Below the pieces are notes generated by a model. It searched no databases and was not told where the DNA came from. It saw only the letters and a program-made list of their open reading frames with translations. A DNA stretch of 64,000 bases, from positions 310,001 through 374,000 of the forward strand of contig NW_024882204.1 of the NCBI RefSeq assembly GCF_019059575.1, in the 5' to 3' direction. The translations under genes and the position numbers were made by a program. Source of the DNA: Amphibalanus amphitrite (Eukaryota; Arthropoda; Thecostraca; Balanomorpha; Balanidae). How positions within the stretch are numbered: position 1 is the stretch's first letter; the number at the start of each line of letters is the position of its first letter. Of this stretch, positions 1 through 12,209 are shown in pieces.

Positions 1-425
1 GTAACTACTGGGCCGATTGCGCTGAAAGTTGGCATGTAGGTAGGCACCCACTACGCAATGCATATCCATGTGCCAGAGTTGGGGTGCTGCTGCACATGCG
101 CACGTGCAGGGGTCGATTCCAGATCTTGAGAACAGCTGGACTGATTGCGCTCAAATTTGGTACACGGTTACGGAGCAGTTAGCAGGGTGCTGTGCACAAG
201 TCAGTTGGGACCCATTTTGCATGTGCGCAGGTGCAGGGTGCCGCTTCCAGATCTTGAGAACGGCTGGGCCGATTGTGCTCAAATTTGGCACATCGCTAGA
301 GATTGGCTAGTAAGGTGCCATGCACTGAAGTCAGTTGGAGGTACCCCCTCAAAATTTCACACGTGCAAGGCCCACCCTCTCGCTCACTCCGTTGGTCGTC
401 CCAAAAGGCGTTATACTGGTATTTG
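1..425. repeat. Dispersed repeat, inverted partner of 10,380-10,800
   Basis: This stretch is the reverse complement, with divergence, of 10,380-10,800. Shared landmarks are CCAGATCTTGAGAAC, the CACGTG-containing cores and the segment around AAAAGGCGTT. Inside it a unit of about 129 bp is repeated (CCAGATCTTGAGAAC recurs near 118 and 247). The element runs off the left edge of the window, so its end is not visible. No convincing coding region is present; the short open frames follow the repeat units. Confidence 0.75.
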
Positions 426-1010
426 GATTAGCTTTACCTACTAAATCTAGCCAGGGACAGCATTTTCTCTAGTCATATGGGTATAACGTTGTCGCTGATG
501 TTATATCACATAACTGTGACAACAGGCTTCCAATTGTCATAATGATAATGAAGATCAAGATACTGTCGTCATCAATGGCAGTCATAATTTTAAGCTGTAT
601 CTTCAAAGCAGCATTCAAACCATACATACTTACGATCAGGCGCTCCTTCTGGTTCCCATGCCACATAGTTTTCGCCGATTGAAACTTTATGTCGTACAGA
701 ATTAATTTGAAAATAGCCTTGTCTGATGGGGTGGCTAGCGCCATTCTGGCTTACGGCTTGCGGTTGCGGCATGCCTGTGGATTTTCACCGTTTTTCTTCT
801 TCAACCGAAACTTGACAGCTCATATACAACTCATGAGCTCTACTTTAAGTTCCCTAGATCACAAATTCATTAAAAACTCACTCAAACACCGCGACCCACC
901 CCGCCCACGCACAACCACACATCGCACACATCACTCAATTTCTAAAATGAGTTTCGAAGTAGAGCAAGGTCAGCGTGATGAGCAGCTGAATCGATAGAAC
1001 TTCTCCCTTT

Positions 1011-1790
1011 TGACGTCATAAATTCAAAGACAAACCTGAGAACTACACTGAAACCATGGAGGAGAGAATACTCTCCTCCATGTTGAAACCATACGAAAAC
1101 CCTAGGTGCATTGCATATTTACGTCTGGACAACGAGTTGTGCATTATGTTCACAAGACCAAAAAATACATTTATGGAATGTCAGTGCAGTAAGCAAGTGT
1201 TTAAAAAAAAAAACGTCCAAATAAAATAAAATGCAGTTTTTTAGCTATCATTGATAGTGAGACCAATCAGCGTCCTGTGTGTAATGACGTCAAAAGATCT
1301 CATTTAGACTATTGTTTTCACAGCAAGACATCCTTATCGCCGGTCTTCTGATGCAGAAACTCGGATTTTGATTGGTTGCTATGAGCATGGTGTGATATCA
1401 GACACAGACAGCTAACCAATCATAACACAGAACTGCTCAAGGAACTACTCATCACTATTGTGACGTCAAGATGGGTGCTGCGTCACCGAAACTCCTAGCA
1501 GCAAATTGATATTCGCGAATCTGCTACTGACCGAGCCCTAAAATTGCTGCTGGCAGTCGGACATCGGCCGGGCCGGCCCGGTTAAAAACCGGCCATTTCT
1601 TAGCATATTGCTACTCTTTTTTGTCGCTGGAAAATTGGTTGGGCTTTCCATTGACATCAACGGTTGAGCGGTATGTGTAGAGTGCCATCAATAATCTTCA
1701 AATGAAGTTAGTCATTTTTACGTTGTAAAGGAATGGAGTACCCCTTGCGAGCATCAGGGATGACGTCACTCAGGATCTGTCTCTGATTGG
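1011..1790. promoter_or_regulatory. Cluster of CRE (TGACGTCA) and CCAAT motifs
   Basis: Full CRE palindromes TGACGTCA occur at 1011-1018, 1285-1292, 1461-1468 and 1761-1768. CCAAT/ATTGG boxes lie at 1263-1267, 1371-1375, 1416-1420 and 1785-1789, interleaved with the CREs. That density is far above chance for about 780 bp. No gene start can be attached to it: the nearest gene (minus strand, 2,420-6,266) ends on this side. It may be a promoter for a gene outside the window or a remnant of a CRE/CCAAT-bearing repeat like the pair at 27,763 and 51,726. No gene was recognised between 430 and 2,400. Confidence 0.4.
1056..1081. repeat. Perfect 11-bp hairpin
   Basis: ATGGAGGAGAG (1056-1066) and its exact reverse complement (1071-1081) flank a 4-base AATA loop. 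The flanks also share TGAAACC on both sides. Its function is unknown. Confidence 0.7.
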
Positions 1791-1997
1791 TCGGCGGGGG
1801 AGTGACTGTACCTTCTATAGATGGCCTTGGCCCGGACCAAAAAAGTTAGCTGCTCTGGCCGGGGTGAATCAGCGGCAGCAGCAGAACAGCGTAGCCCAAA
1901 CCGACCTAACAATACCCGGTAGTGGGTCCAGAACAGAACAGTGGACGGTGGTCATTGCCTGCCGGACCAGAAACACAGGGCAAAACAAATGCATGCG

Positions 1998-2003
1998 TTT
2001 ATT
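1998..2003 (-). other. Candidate poly(A) signal for the Suv4-20 gene
   Basis: TTTATT on the plus strand reads AATAAA on the minus strand, about 420 bp beyond the stop codon at 2,420. It is the first canonical signal seen downstream. Confidence 0.45.
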
Positions 2004-2419
2004 ACAATACAGCTTCGAGGTCATTCGGGACGAATCTCCGTTCGAGCTACCGCGCAGCCTAGCCCAAAGGAAGGCCAATCATCGGTCATAAAAAAGAACA
2101 CAAGCGTGCTCAGAACAATGAGATCAAAAGAATTCATGCCACCTCATTCCACATAAGTTAAATGCGTCATCGGACTGAGGAAAATCTACAAAAAACAACC
2201 GCACCAAAGACAGTAGATACGTACACACAACTTTGATCATGGCAGTGCCCGGATCAGATAATCATATAGCTATGGTAAAATATACTCGCACACACGCGCG
2301 CACGTGGGCCGGTGGAGAGGTATAACAACGTTGTACTCGGCCTATGGAATGGGCCGGTGCGGCTCGTGCGCTGACGGCCGTGAAAGACACGAGCGGGCGG
2401 GGCGGGACGGACGGCCGTC

Positions 2420-3959
2420 TCACCCCGTCAGCTCGATGGTCCGCGACTCGCCGCCGAACTTGAGCCGTACACGTTTTGCCGACGGCACGGCCACCTCGGG
2501 CGTCACACCGCGGTGCCGCTCGTGGCGGTGGCGCTTCTTCTTTTTCTTTTTGTGCCACGTGGCGACGGGCAGCTCGCCGATGCCCTCCAGCCGCAGCACC
2601 TCGTACTGAATCTCGCCGCTAGTGGCGCTGTCGTCACTGAAGTGGCTGCTGGCCGACTCACTGATGTCGTCCGCCGGCGGCGAGCGCTTCATGCGCAGCG
2701 TCACCTTCACGTGGCACGGCGGGGACACGGGCAACGTCAGCGCCCCCGCCGCCGCGCGGCCGCGACGGGGCGCTGCTGGCGGCGGTGGAGGCGGGGGCGG
2801 TGGGGGCGGCGGAGGGGGCGGGGGCGGGGGCGGTGGTAAAACGGGCGCGGCGGCCGTCTCGACCGGAGTGGCCGAGCCGCGCCGCCGGCCCGCGGCAGTG
2901 GCAGTGGACGTCTGAGAGGCACCGAGCCGGCGCCGGGCGCGGGTGCGGCCTCCGACCGGGGTGGTGCCGGCGGCCTTCCCTGGAGCGGTACCGGCAGCCC
3001 GGCCCGGAGCAGCACCGGTCGTCGCCGTCGTCAGGGCCGTCGCCGCCGCCGGCCGACTGGCCGCAGTCACGGCAGCGGCCGGCGCCGGCGAGTCGAGCTT
3101 GAGGCGCTGTTCGGCGATGATCTGGGCGTCGTAGCGGGTCATGCCGCGCTGCCGGAGCGTCTCGACCGTGTGCTCCAGCGTGTTGGTACCCGTCGGGGGC
3201 GCCGCCTGTCGCCGACTCGAGTAGCGCAGCTGGTACCCCTCCGACTGCTGATCAGAGTCCTTCTTGGCGAACGCTCCCGTCTGCCGCCTGCCGAGCGACG
3301 GGGAAAATCATCATCGACAAAGCAAACAGATCATTTAGCTACATTTAACACAGAGGTTAGCCGTCACTATCACAACAGTGTCAGGTATGATGCTGTCATT
3401 TTACCTGCCACAGAGCTCACCCATCCCGTCCAATCCCTCCCCGGCGCGTCTGGGCTCACCTCTCGCAGGTCTCGCACTCGCAGTAGCAGTTGTTGTCGCC
3501 GAAGAAGTCTCCGCCGTAGTTACAGGTGACCTCGTCTCCCGGCTCAATCTCACGCAGCGTGCGTACCGTGGCCGTATTGCGACCGGTTGCCACGAACTGG
3601 CGCATAAAGAGAGGGACCGGTCACACACATAAGGTCATCGTCACATAGTGGCACAATAAGGCCGGCTTAACAATTATATCTCACTGCAAGAACTGACACA
3701 CGCACAGAACGGTGACGTTACATGCGGCGTCACCGTCACTCAGCGGCAAAACATAGCTAAACGTCATCACCCACCGGAAAGGCGTTTCTCACACTGTGAC
3801 CTGAACAATGTGACACAACACATCCACACATCACACGCCGGGGTGGTATCACACTGATTGAGTCGCCGTAATAAGATTATACTATACAGGTGCTCCTTCA
3901 AATCATCACATAACATGAATAATCAGGGGCGCACACGACTGAGAGGATGGGAGAGGCAC

Positions 3960-3998
<39 letters not shown>

Positions 3999-6266
3999 CG
4001 TTACAATCCCACAGTGATACATATTCTTATCTGTTACACTTACTTAACCGCTCTCAGCAAACTATAAGTCATTAGGGATCTAAGCAAGCCCGCTCAAACA
4101 CTTGAACTACAGCCCCCTACATTAAGAGATGACAGGCCAAAATGAGCAAGCCATCTATGAATCATATTGGTGCACTGAATGCGGCTATCTCGACCGCAGA
4201 AATCACCCAGGGGAGCCATACCGTGCAGTTGGCGTTGCAGTCGTGGTTGATGTAGGCAGCAGGACCGAGCCAAAGCTGACCACACTTCTTCCTTGTGCTA
4301 TACATGACGCTGAAATCGTTCTTGCCCGGGTGGAGAAATTGGTTCTCCTCCTCCTCTGAAAGTTCGGCGATACAGCCGACCAGAAACTGGATCTCCTCAT
4401 TTCGGCCCCTGAAATGATCGCAGCATCAGTATGCGTGAGCCGTGGAAAAAGGGAGTGGTGGACGAGAGACTAGAATCAACTTAATGAGTTCGATTAAAAA
4501 TGCCAGCTTTAAAATAGTATGGTAGATGATGACGATCTGTACGTCCTTAGTGTCACCAATAAGGAAGAAGCATAAGGAAGAACTGGACAACTTATCTCGG
4601 TGGCGATGAGTTCGATTAGCCGCAGTTCACCGCAATAAGGATCGGTGAAGGATGCACGCCGCACACGTCTATGGAACCAGTTCCTTATCTGCGCTCAGTC
4701 GGGCCGGGACGAGGAATTTCCAGGCGGATGGATCTGTCGGCACGACATCCCACAAGCCCATACTCCGTACCCGACCCAGAAACCACATGTAGCATCACGA
4801 AAAGGTAAGCTCACGCCAACCTCATTGCGCATGGCAACAGATCTCACGCGCTAGTGAGTTATTGTTTGTTGGGGCTTGTGCATTTTCCTTATGCTTATGT
4901 AATTGAACACCAATCGCAAAAAAAAAAACACTTTCGTTACCTTACTACGAGTAAATTCAGTAGGCAAAAAAAAAAAAACATTAATAGAGTTGCAGAATGT
5001 CCGTCGTTAAAAAATGCACATCCACAGTCTCCGATTAGTTGGCCAAGTTTCGGGTGTTCGATTATTGAATTGTATGTGGTGACCGTTCGAGGATCTACAC
5101 CAGCAGTATACTCAGTGCCTGCCGTCACTGAGCAGTGTCAGTGCGCGCCAGCACCGCTCGACAACTCACCAGGCCTTGGTGGAGCAGACCCGGGCGCCTG
5201 CGTTGTCTTCCAGCGAGTACCGAGTGCAGCCCATGATGGAAATGCCCGACTCCACGTCCAGCACGCCGAGAAACCGCATTATCTGCAACGGAACAGCGAC
5301 AGTCAGTGGGAGGGCCGTGAGAGGTTTACACTAGCGACAGGCAGCGGGAGGGCCGGGGGAGGGGTTCACACCAGCGACAGACAGCGGGAGGGCCGGGGGA
5401 GGGGTTCATACCGGCGACAGACAGCGGGAGGGCCGGGGGAGGGGTTCATACCGGCGACAGGCAGCGGGCTGGGAGCATAGCGTCAGTAAGTGAGACGGAA
5501 GGCGGCAACAGAATCTTCTATACGCATTGATATTTGTTGACACAGCCGAGGTGCAATGGGGACGAGGGGTAACCACAAAATGGTTGACTTATTCCCAAGC
5601 GCTGGCATTATCATATTGTAAAAATAGGATCATTGCGATGCCATCCTTGACTATTGACTCTCGTTCCGTCCCGCATTCTGTCAGCACCAGTTTGAACTCA
5701 CATGGTCCCGCAGATCATCCCGGTTCACTCGGTGCTTATAGAAGGCCAGCAGCTGGTGCATGGCCTCGCACCTCTCCAGCCGCTTGTAGGTCTCCTCATA
5801 GTTCTGGTCCTTGATGAACGCGAAGATGAGGTTTCGCAGCACGTCCTTGTTGCATCGCGGTGGTCTGTACCTGCAAACGCCGGCCAGAAACATCGCTAGT
5901 AAAGCTGCTCTCAGCTAAATCCTCAGGCCAGGGTAAACCACAATTCTATTTTGATATTGTTCGATGTTTTGAAATGGGTTTTATCAATCCAGAACCTTTA
6001 TTCTTCACAAAGTCTGTCTCGCAAAATTATAATGCTGGAATATGCCAGATTTCAAAAAAATAGTTTATTTTTTTCTACAGAAAAGATCAATATTACGCAG
6101 CAGGTGGTCTCACTCACCTGATGTTCATTTTGTGCGTGGTGAAGCCCAGGTAGGGGTCGATGGTGAGCGCCGTGGCGATGTCATCGCAGTCCGACAGCTC
6201 CTGCGGCGACAGGGTCTTGCCGCCGCCGCCTGTCGCGTGCCGCCGCTCCACCCTGCCTACCACCAT
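2420..6266 (-). CDS. Suv4-20: Histone H4 lysine-20 methyltransferase, Suv4-20/KMT5B-C family (6 exons)
   Basis: Predicted to di/trimethylate histone H4 lysine 20 using S-adenosylmethionine, a mark of heterochromatin. Exons read 6266-6118, 5870-5702, 5282-5170, 4408-4222, 3596-3460 and 3287-2420. All have AG/GT borders and compatible phases, giving 540 residues. The N-terminal block ([20 protein letters not shown], then [11 protein letters not shown]) matches the family's conserved N-terminal domain. The SET domain spans about residues 130-252 and includes [13 protein letters not shown] with NHDC at 198-201. A post-SET cysteine cluster, CxCxxC, follows at 245-250. The C-terminal exon encodes an Ala/Pro-rich low-complexity tail with a poly-Pro run and a Lys/His/Arg-rich basic stretch, perhaps a nuclear localisation signal. 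The start at 6,266 (MVVGR...) resembles the family N-terminus. Noncoding 5' exons may lie upstream. The product is short for the family, which often exceeds 800 residues. Confidence 0.9.
2775..2840. repeat. GGCGGG-rich run coding for poly-proline
   Basis: A nearly pure G/C-G run on the plus strand is read on the minus strand as an uninterrupted proline tract within the last Suv4-20 exon. It is likely length-polymorphic. The plus-strand open frames rich in Gly and Arg here are shadows. Confidence 0.8.
3963..3996. repeat. (CA)n microsatellite
   Basis: About 17 uninterrupted CA units lie in the Suv4-20 intron between 3,596 and 4,222. Confidence 0.95.
5335..5470. repeat. 40-bp minisatellite, about 3.4 copies
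   Basis: The unit core GGCAGCGGGAGGGCC and its variant with ACAG recur at 5341, 5381, 5421 and 5461, an exact 40-bp period. The array lies in the Suv4-20 intron between 5,282 and 5,702. Confidence 0.9.
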
Positions 6267-6299
6267 CCCTGGCCAGACAGCTCCACTGCCGCACACACA

Positions 6300-9050
6300 C
6301 AGAGAGACGTGACCGCTGTTAGAAACAGGTGACAGCTTAGAATTCCAACATGTATCAATGGAGCATCAAGACTGAACCATATGAGTGAGACATAGATGAC
6401 TTGGATAAATATATTTCTGAGGATGAGAATTGAGAAATCTATTTTTCTTCCATATTGTTTGTATCGTAACCAGCACCCAGGTGTGGGTATCAGCCACCTT
6501 CGACATGTTGGGACGGTGGGGGGGGGGGGGGGCTGTCCGGCCGCATGCGATGATCTAAAATACTAAGAAAGATCAAAGAAGCTGCAATAAGATACCGATA
6601 GCTCTAAATAAGTACTTTCAGAAGCATGGAGGTTTCTTTTTCGCCGAAGTCGACTTAACTGAGTTCCAGGTCAACGCTGAGGTCCCTGGAGGTCATCAAG
6701 GATAATAAATATTTTATCGTGTACCTTTCCGGATGACATTTTTTACAAAACAGCGAGACGCATTACTTGTGAAGCAAAAGAGCTACATCGTCGTAAAAAA
6801 ACGCATTCGATAGCTCTTTGAAAGCTTGTTCAGTGTTCACTGACATGGCCTTAGGTTTCACCTAGGTCAACAGGCCCAAAAGGGGCGAGAACTGTGAATA
6901 TACCTAGACTGTTTTGCAGGAACATACCTATTACATGTGCTTCATTGCTCTACCATGCCTCTATAAAAGTTATTGTTACCGACTGCTAGTGATTTTTTTA
7001 TGACCTGGCACGACATTTCTAATGACCACCAGCCATCAGCTACATCCAGTGTCTACTGCATACAGGTAACTATGTCATGATTCTGGAAATACCTTCCTTG
7101 CAGTTTGGGCATGTTTGATCAAAACAGGAGGCATTTGTACATTTCCAACATTGCTTTATGACAGTGAGATCATAGATGACTTCAATTCACAATTCAAGCT
7201 AAGGTGAGGCATTGATGTTGAAATGGGTCTCCTCCATTTCCCATGACCTTTTTTTTAGTGGCCGCAACTTTCGTTTTTAGCCTTGTGAGGAGGTACTAGG
7301 CATTAGGCAAGCTGGGCCCATGAAGTGAGCCCAATGAGACACGAACTTTTATGTAGGTAAGAATCCAACAACCAACCAAGCACTGAATGCCATCTAAGAA
7401 AATTGCAACATAGTGCACCATAACTTAGAGGAATGTGATGAATATATCATCTGAAAATTCTGCTGACAAAAATAGATTGATAGGTATCCTGTGTGAATGG
7501 AAGGCGATGAAGAATTTTGAACTTTTTTACTTCAACCTAAATGAGCTATCAAATGTAACAGGTTTGTAGCTTGGAAGTACCTAAATATAGGTTTACGGAA
7601 ACAGTCAGTAAAGGCACTGCTAAAATAAGTGAAAACTGTTCTGGAAATAACAATAAAAATAGCTTTACAAATTAAATGCATCTTTATATCAATCATTTGG
7701 CATACATCTATTAATAGTTAACTACCAATAATTAGAAATAAGTAATGGGCATGCTCATGCAAATATGAAAGGTATCTTATGAGCGCAATGGAAAATATTA
7801 TCTTCGAGAAACGCTTTGTAAATTACCATCTGATGCCCTGTTTACTATCAAATTTTACCAAAATCATAGTACCATAAAAACAAATACAAGGCACATTCAT
7901 GCTCCACACAAAAATAAGCACTATTGGTAACTATCTAGCTTAACTTCTTGGGACTTCACATTACCCATATTCAAGTTATTTTCAGAGTAATTTCAGATGT
8001 TGTGTAACTTGTGACAGCTTGGATGATGAACTAGGAGACAAACAGGTTTTGCCAAAAAATTGAAGCACATGAAGTTGGTACATACCTCTCAAATAGCATT
8101 GAATATTTCATTCAAAAGTTTAACTCCAAGAAAACACTTGCATTCCTATTATATCAATATGCAGCATAAGACTACAACATAAGCTGAGGTCTTTTAACCA
8201 TTTTTACCCCCTCAACCACATGCATTGAATTCACAGCAATGCAGTGTCACCAGCAGATTCAGAAGGGGGTTTGAGATGCTGTGGAGTAGGCATTACTAGG
8301 TACCTACTCTACTTTATAAAAAGTTCCGACACTATCCTAAAGCTAGAGTTTTACTTTTTTGTGGCTTGCTGGGCATTTTAAAACAGGTGCATGCACTCTT
8401 AGCTTTCATATGAAAGAAAATCAAAAAGAAAATGTTAATTTTGGATGCTGCAGGAGGGTCAAGCACCCAAACTACCCCCTCAATCCGCCAGTTCCTATGC
8501 TTCGGCGGTTCAGTCCCTTTTCATAAGTTAGATACATTTGCCATAAAAAGCTGGATAGTGCTAAATTTTCTTCAAAAGGTGGTGATTACTTTGAAAAGGT
8601 GAAATTGGTGAATACAGACAAATCAGTGTGTTAAAAGCTTTAATAAATCATATAAAGATAAAAAATGAATCTTACCCATTCAGGAGACAATCCTGGCGCA
8701 GGAAGAAATTCCTCTTCTGTACTCAATATCAGCAATCAGTGCAGGCAAAATTCATTCAAAAAGGTTTCTATAAAGCTAAGCAACAAAAATTAATACAAAT
8801 CTCACACATTCACCTCACAAATTCTTATAATCACGCAAATTTCCTAGAGCGATCCCAGCCCAGCTTCAATAGTAGTGAGCAAATACCGTTACAGGTAAAA
8901 TTATACCTATTTATTAATATGTTTCGAAAAATTAGAACAATAAAAGTGTGTCTTTTTATTTATTGAAAATGAAAATAGGCACTCTTGATATGCCAGGTTA
9001 CTTAAAAAATATTTCATCACTATTCACAAAGAAAGGTCTTATTAGAGCTG
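6300..9050. other. AT-rich intergenic DNA with no gene seen
   Basis: No exon-like segment or known protein similarity was found in any frame. There is a 15-base G run at 6518-6532. The 112-residue open frame at 8,628-8,966 has AT-driven composition and no recognisable domain. Upstream noncoding exons of Suv4-20 could lie here but cannot be identified. Confidence 0.5.
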
Positions 9051-9094
9051 CCAGTATTCACTACGCTACTCACTCATTTCACGTTGCTCAGTGC

Positions 9095-9485
9095 AGGGAC
9101 GCGGACGTACCCAAGGGACGTACCCCAGGGACGTACCCGGCCAAGGGTTCAGGGCCCCCGGATAGAATCAGGGCCCCCGTGGGCCGAAGACCCACGTTGG
9201 CCAAAGTCACATGGGAGGCGAACGAATTTCACCTGAATTCCAAAAATCGCGTCAGGACAATAAGGGCCCTATAACCAGCCTGACAGCTAGGGTCCTTCTT
9301 ACTACCGACTACCGAGTACCGCCTCCTGTGAATAATCGCCATAGTGTCTGTGTCATGATCGCTAGGGCCCCTCTGACTCCTCAGTAGAGAGGAGGCCCTC
9401 CGTAGGTAGGAGGCCCTCTGTAGAAAAGAGGCCCCGGGATTCCTCCGCCACCCCCCCCCCCCCCCTGGCCAAATCCTAGGTACGG
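9095..9485. repeat. GC-rich low-complexity patch
   Basis: GGGACGTACCC-like units occur three times between about 9,110 and 9,140, followed by several AGGGCCCCC and AGGCCCTC blocks and a poly-C run near 9,450-9,466. It looks like a decayed repeat; no terminal repeats or coding sequence were defined. Confidence 0.5.
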
Positions 9486-10379
9486 CTCTCGCGGGATTAA
9501 GCGGTAGTTTTTGCACTTTTACATCTCTGGTTATAACTCAGAAACTAATTGATGTACGATGAAGCCATTTTACACGATCATGGCCGGCTTGTGAACCAAG
9601 AAGTCGATCGCATCTTCAACACTTAAGCTTAAGACGACGAGGATATTGCCTGAAGTAGGTACACTAAATTTTCTAGGTGCAAAACCTACTGTTAAAACCC
9701 GCGAGACCTGTACGTGCCTGCACTCCAGTGTTTGGAACTTTATCGGGAGTAAAAACATCGAACACATAATTTTCATCTTATTTATGTCGCCACTGCATTT
9801 CATGAAAGCCAAGTGGTGGCCAAAAGGTTAAGAAAATGGAAAGTGAATATGTACATACATATTTCATGAAAATTGTTTCGAATTCGTGATAATGCTTGGT
9901 AGGGGAGACCCGGGAGGTATGAGCATCTGGGAGGTATGGGCCAACATGGCCATCGCAGTTTTGAAGAAGTGTTGCGTATTTTTACACATTTGACCACGTA
10001 CCTATATTGGTAGCAAGCCATTTTTATACAACCCACGTGATTCTAAAAATCTTCCACAGCCTTCTTTGGCAATGAGCGGTGATAAAGCGTTTTGCCCTCT
10101 TCGAGTAAAATACGGTATAATTCGTTATCAATGTGAACCAGTTTTATTATGTCGTTTTATTATGATCTTTATGTCGATTGTCGATGTCTTATCGGTTATG
10201 TCGATTTATTATGATCGTTTTATTATGTCAGACCATTGCTAACATAAAGTTTTAAGCATGCAAATTAAGACTGGATAAACAATTTGAAGCTTTCTTGCAA
10301 GATTATGAGCTGAGATGCTATGCGCATTCTGGCTTCCTAACCGGGAGGTTCGGGCCACCCATCTCCGGTGATCCTAAAT

Positions 10380-10800
10380 CAATAAAACCAGTAAAACGCC
10401 TTTTGGGCGAAGAACGAGCGAGCGAGATAGTGAGCCCTGCACGTGCAGAAGGGCGAGAGGGTACTTCCAACGGGCTTGTGCAAAGCACCCTTCTAACCGG
10501 TCGCTAGCGGTGTGCCAAATTTGAACGCAATCGGCCCAGCCGTTCCTGAGATCTGGAAGCGGCATTCTGCACGTGCGCACGTGCAAACGGGGTCCAAAAT
10601 GACTTTTGCACGGCACCCTACTAACCGGTCCCCAACCGTGTACCAAATTTGAGCGCAATCGGCCCAGCCGTTCTCGAGATCTGGAAACACCCCCTGCACG
10701 TGCGCACGTGCAGTAGCACCCTAACCGCAACACATGGGAATGCATTGCCTGGTGGGTGCCTACCTGTATGCCAAGTTTCAGCGAAATCGCCCCAGTAATT
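10380..10800. repeat. Dispersed repeat with CACGTG palindromes, inverted copy of 1-425
   Basis: Reverse-complement counterpart of the left window edge, with the same internal unit of about 120-130 bp. CACGTG palindromes occur at 10570-10575 and 10578-10583, again near 10,698, and further single ones follow near 10,852 and 11,022. The repeat-like sequence continues to about 11,150. Confidence 0.75.
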
Positions 10801-11164
10801 ACCGAGTTACTGAAATGGGAACAAATTTGGCACCTCTTATTGTTGTATTTTGCACGTGCACTGGGGGTGACCCACATGCATCGAGAGTATCCTATTTTGG
10901 GTAGAAGGGATGCTGCTACCCTACAAAAATTACCGCAAGTCAATCGACCAAGCGGCTGCTGAGATATGAGCCTCTCAAAATCACTACTTTTGCAAAACAG
11001 CTTGAACACCCTTGACTTTTCACGTGGCACGTGCCACGACGGTCACTGAGATGTATCAAAAGTAGTCAATTACGGGGTAGAAGGGATGGGGCTACCCAAC
11101 AAAGAAGACCGCAGGCCAATCGGGCCAGCGGTTGCTGAGATATAAGCCTCTCAAAAGCGTTACA

Positions 11165-11199
11165 GGCCGGGCCGGGCCGGGCCGGGCCGGGCCGGGCCG
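11165..11199. repeat. (GGGCC)n pentanucleotide repeat
   Basis: Seven tandem GGCCG/GGGCC units without interruption. Confidence 0.9.
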
Positions 11200-11534
11200 C
11201 TCATACTGAGATTTTTCCGTTATATTGAAAAGACTCACTTCGCTCGCTGCGCTCGCTCGCTCGTAATGATGCTTTCTTTGAATGTCCTCTTCAAGAAGTT
11301 TTGTTTTCGTCGCGCATGGTCAAAAATTTAACTACAGATTGCATTTGAACATAAAATACGGTTTGTCTTATTTCATGGAACATGATTGAGTTAACCATAA
11401 TAAATACGCCTCATAAATGATAAATGTGCCTAAGTGGCCTCCATGAATTAAGCTGTTGGCCACTTATGCGGTAGGTACTTACATGGGCTCTAAGAGAGCC
11501 GACCCCGACGATGACCCGTGTCAGGGGAAGGAGG

Positions 11535-11795
<261 letters not shown>

Positions 11796-12209
11796 TGTCC
11801 AGCGATTGAATCTGTATGCCTGTGTTTCTTGTCCCCGCATGTTTTTGTTTGCACCCGACTCAGACTCTGGACTGTAATCGCCACGCCCCATGTGGATTGT
11901 CCATGATGGTAATACAATACAATACAAGGTAGATCCCAGCTACGAGCATTGTTCTCAATGTCGAGAAAATAATATAAAACATGACACCTACCCATACCTC
12001 CCGGTGTATCTTGATGGATCGAAAAAGCGCATTATTTATTAAAATCTATCTCGAGACAAAATAGTTGATCCCAGATGCCTAATATCAGGCACACTTTACA
12101 GGCGAAAGGCGATAGCACGTACACAGAACAAAGAACCAGATCTAGCCACTGCCCACTGGAAGAAAATTACCATTTCACAAAACCGGTCCATACCTCCCAG
12201 GTCTCAACG

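Noticed and set aside
8628..8966. 112-codon plus-strand frame
   Set aside because: AT-rich composition, no domain, no conserved context.
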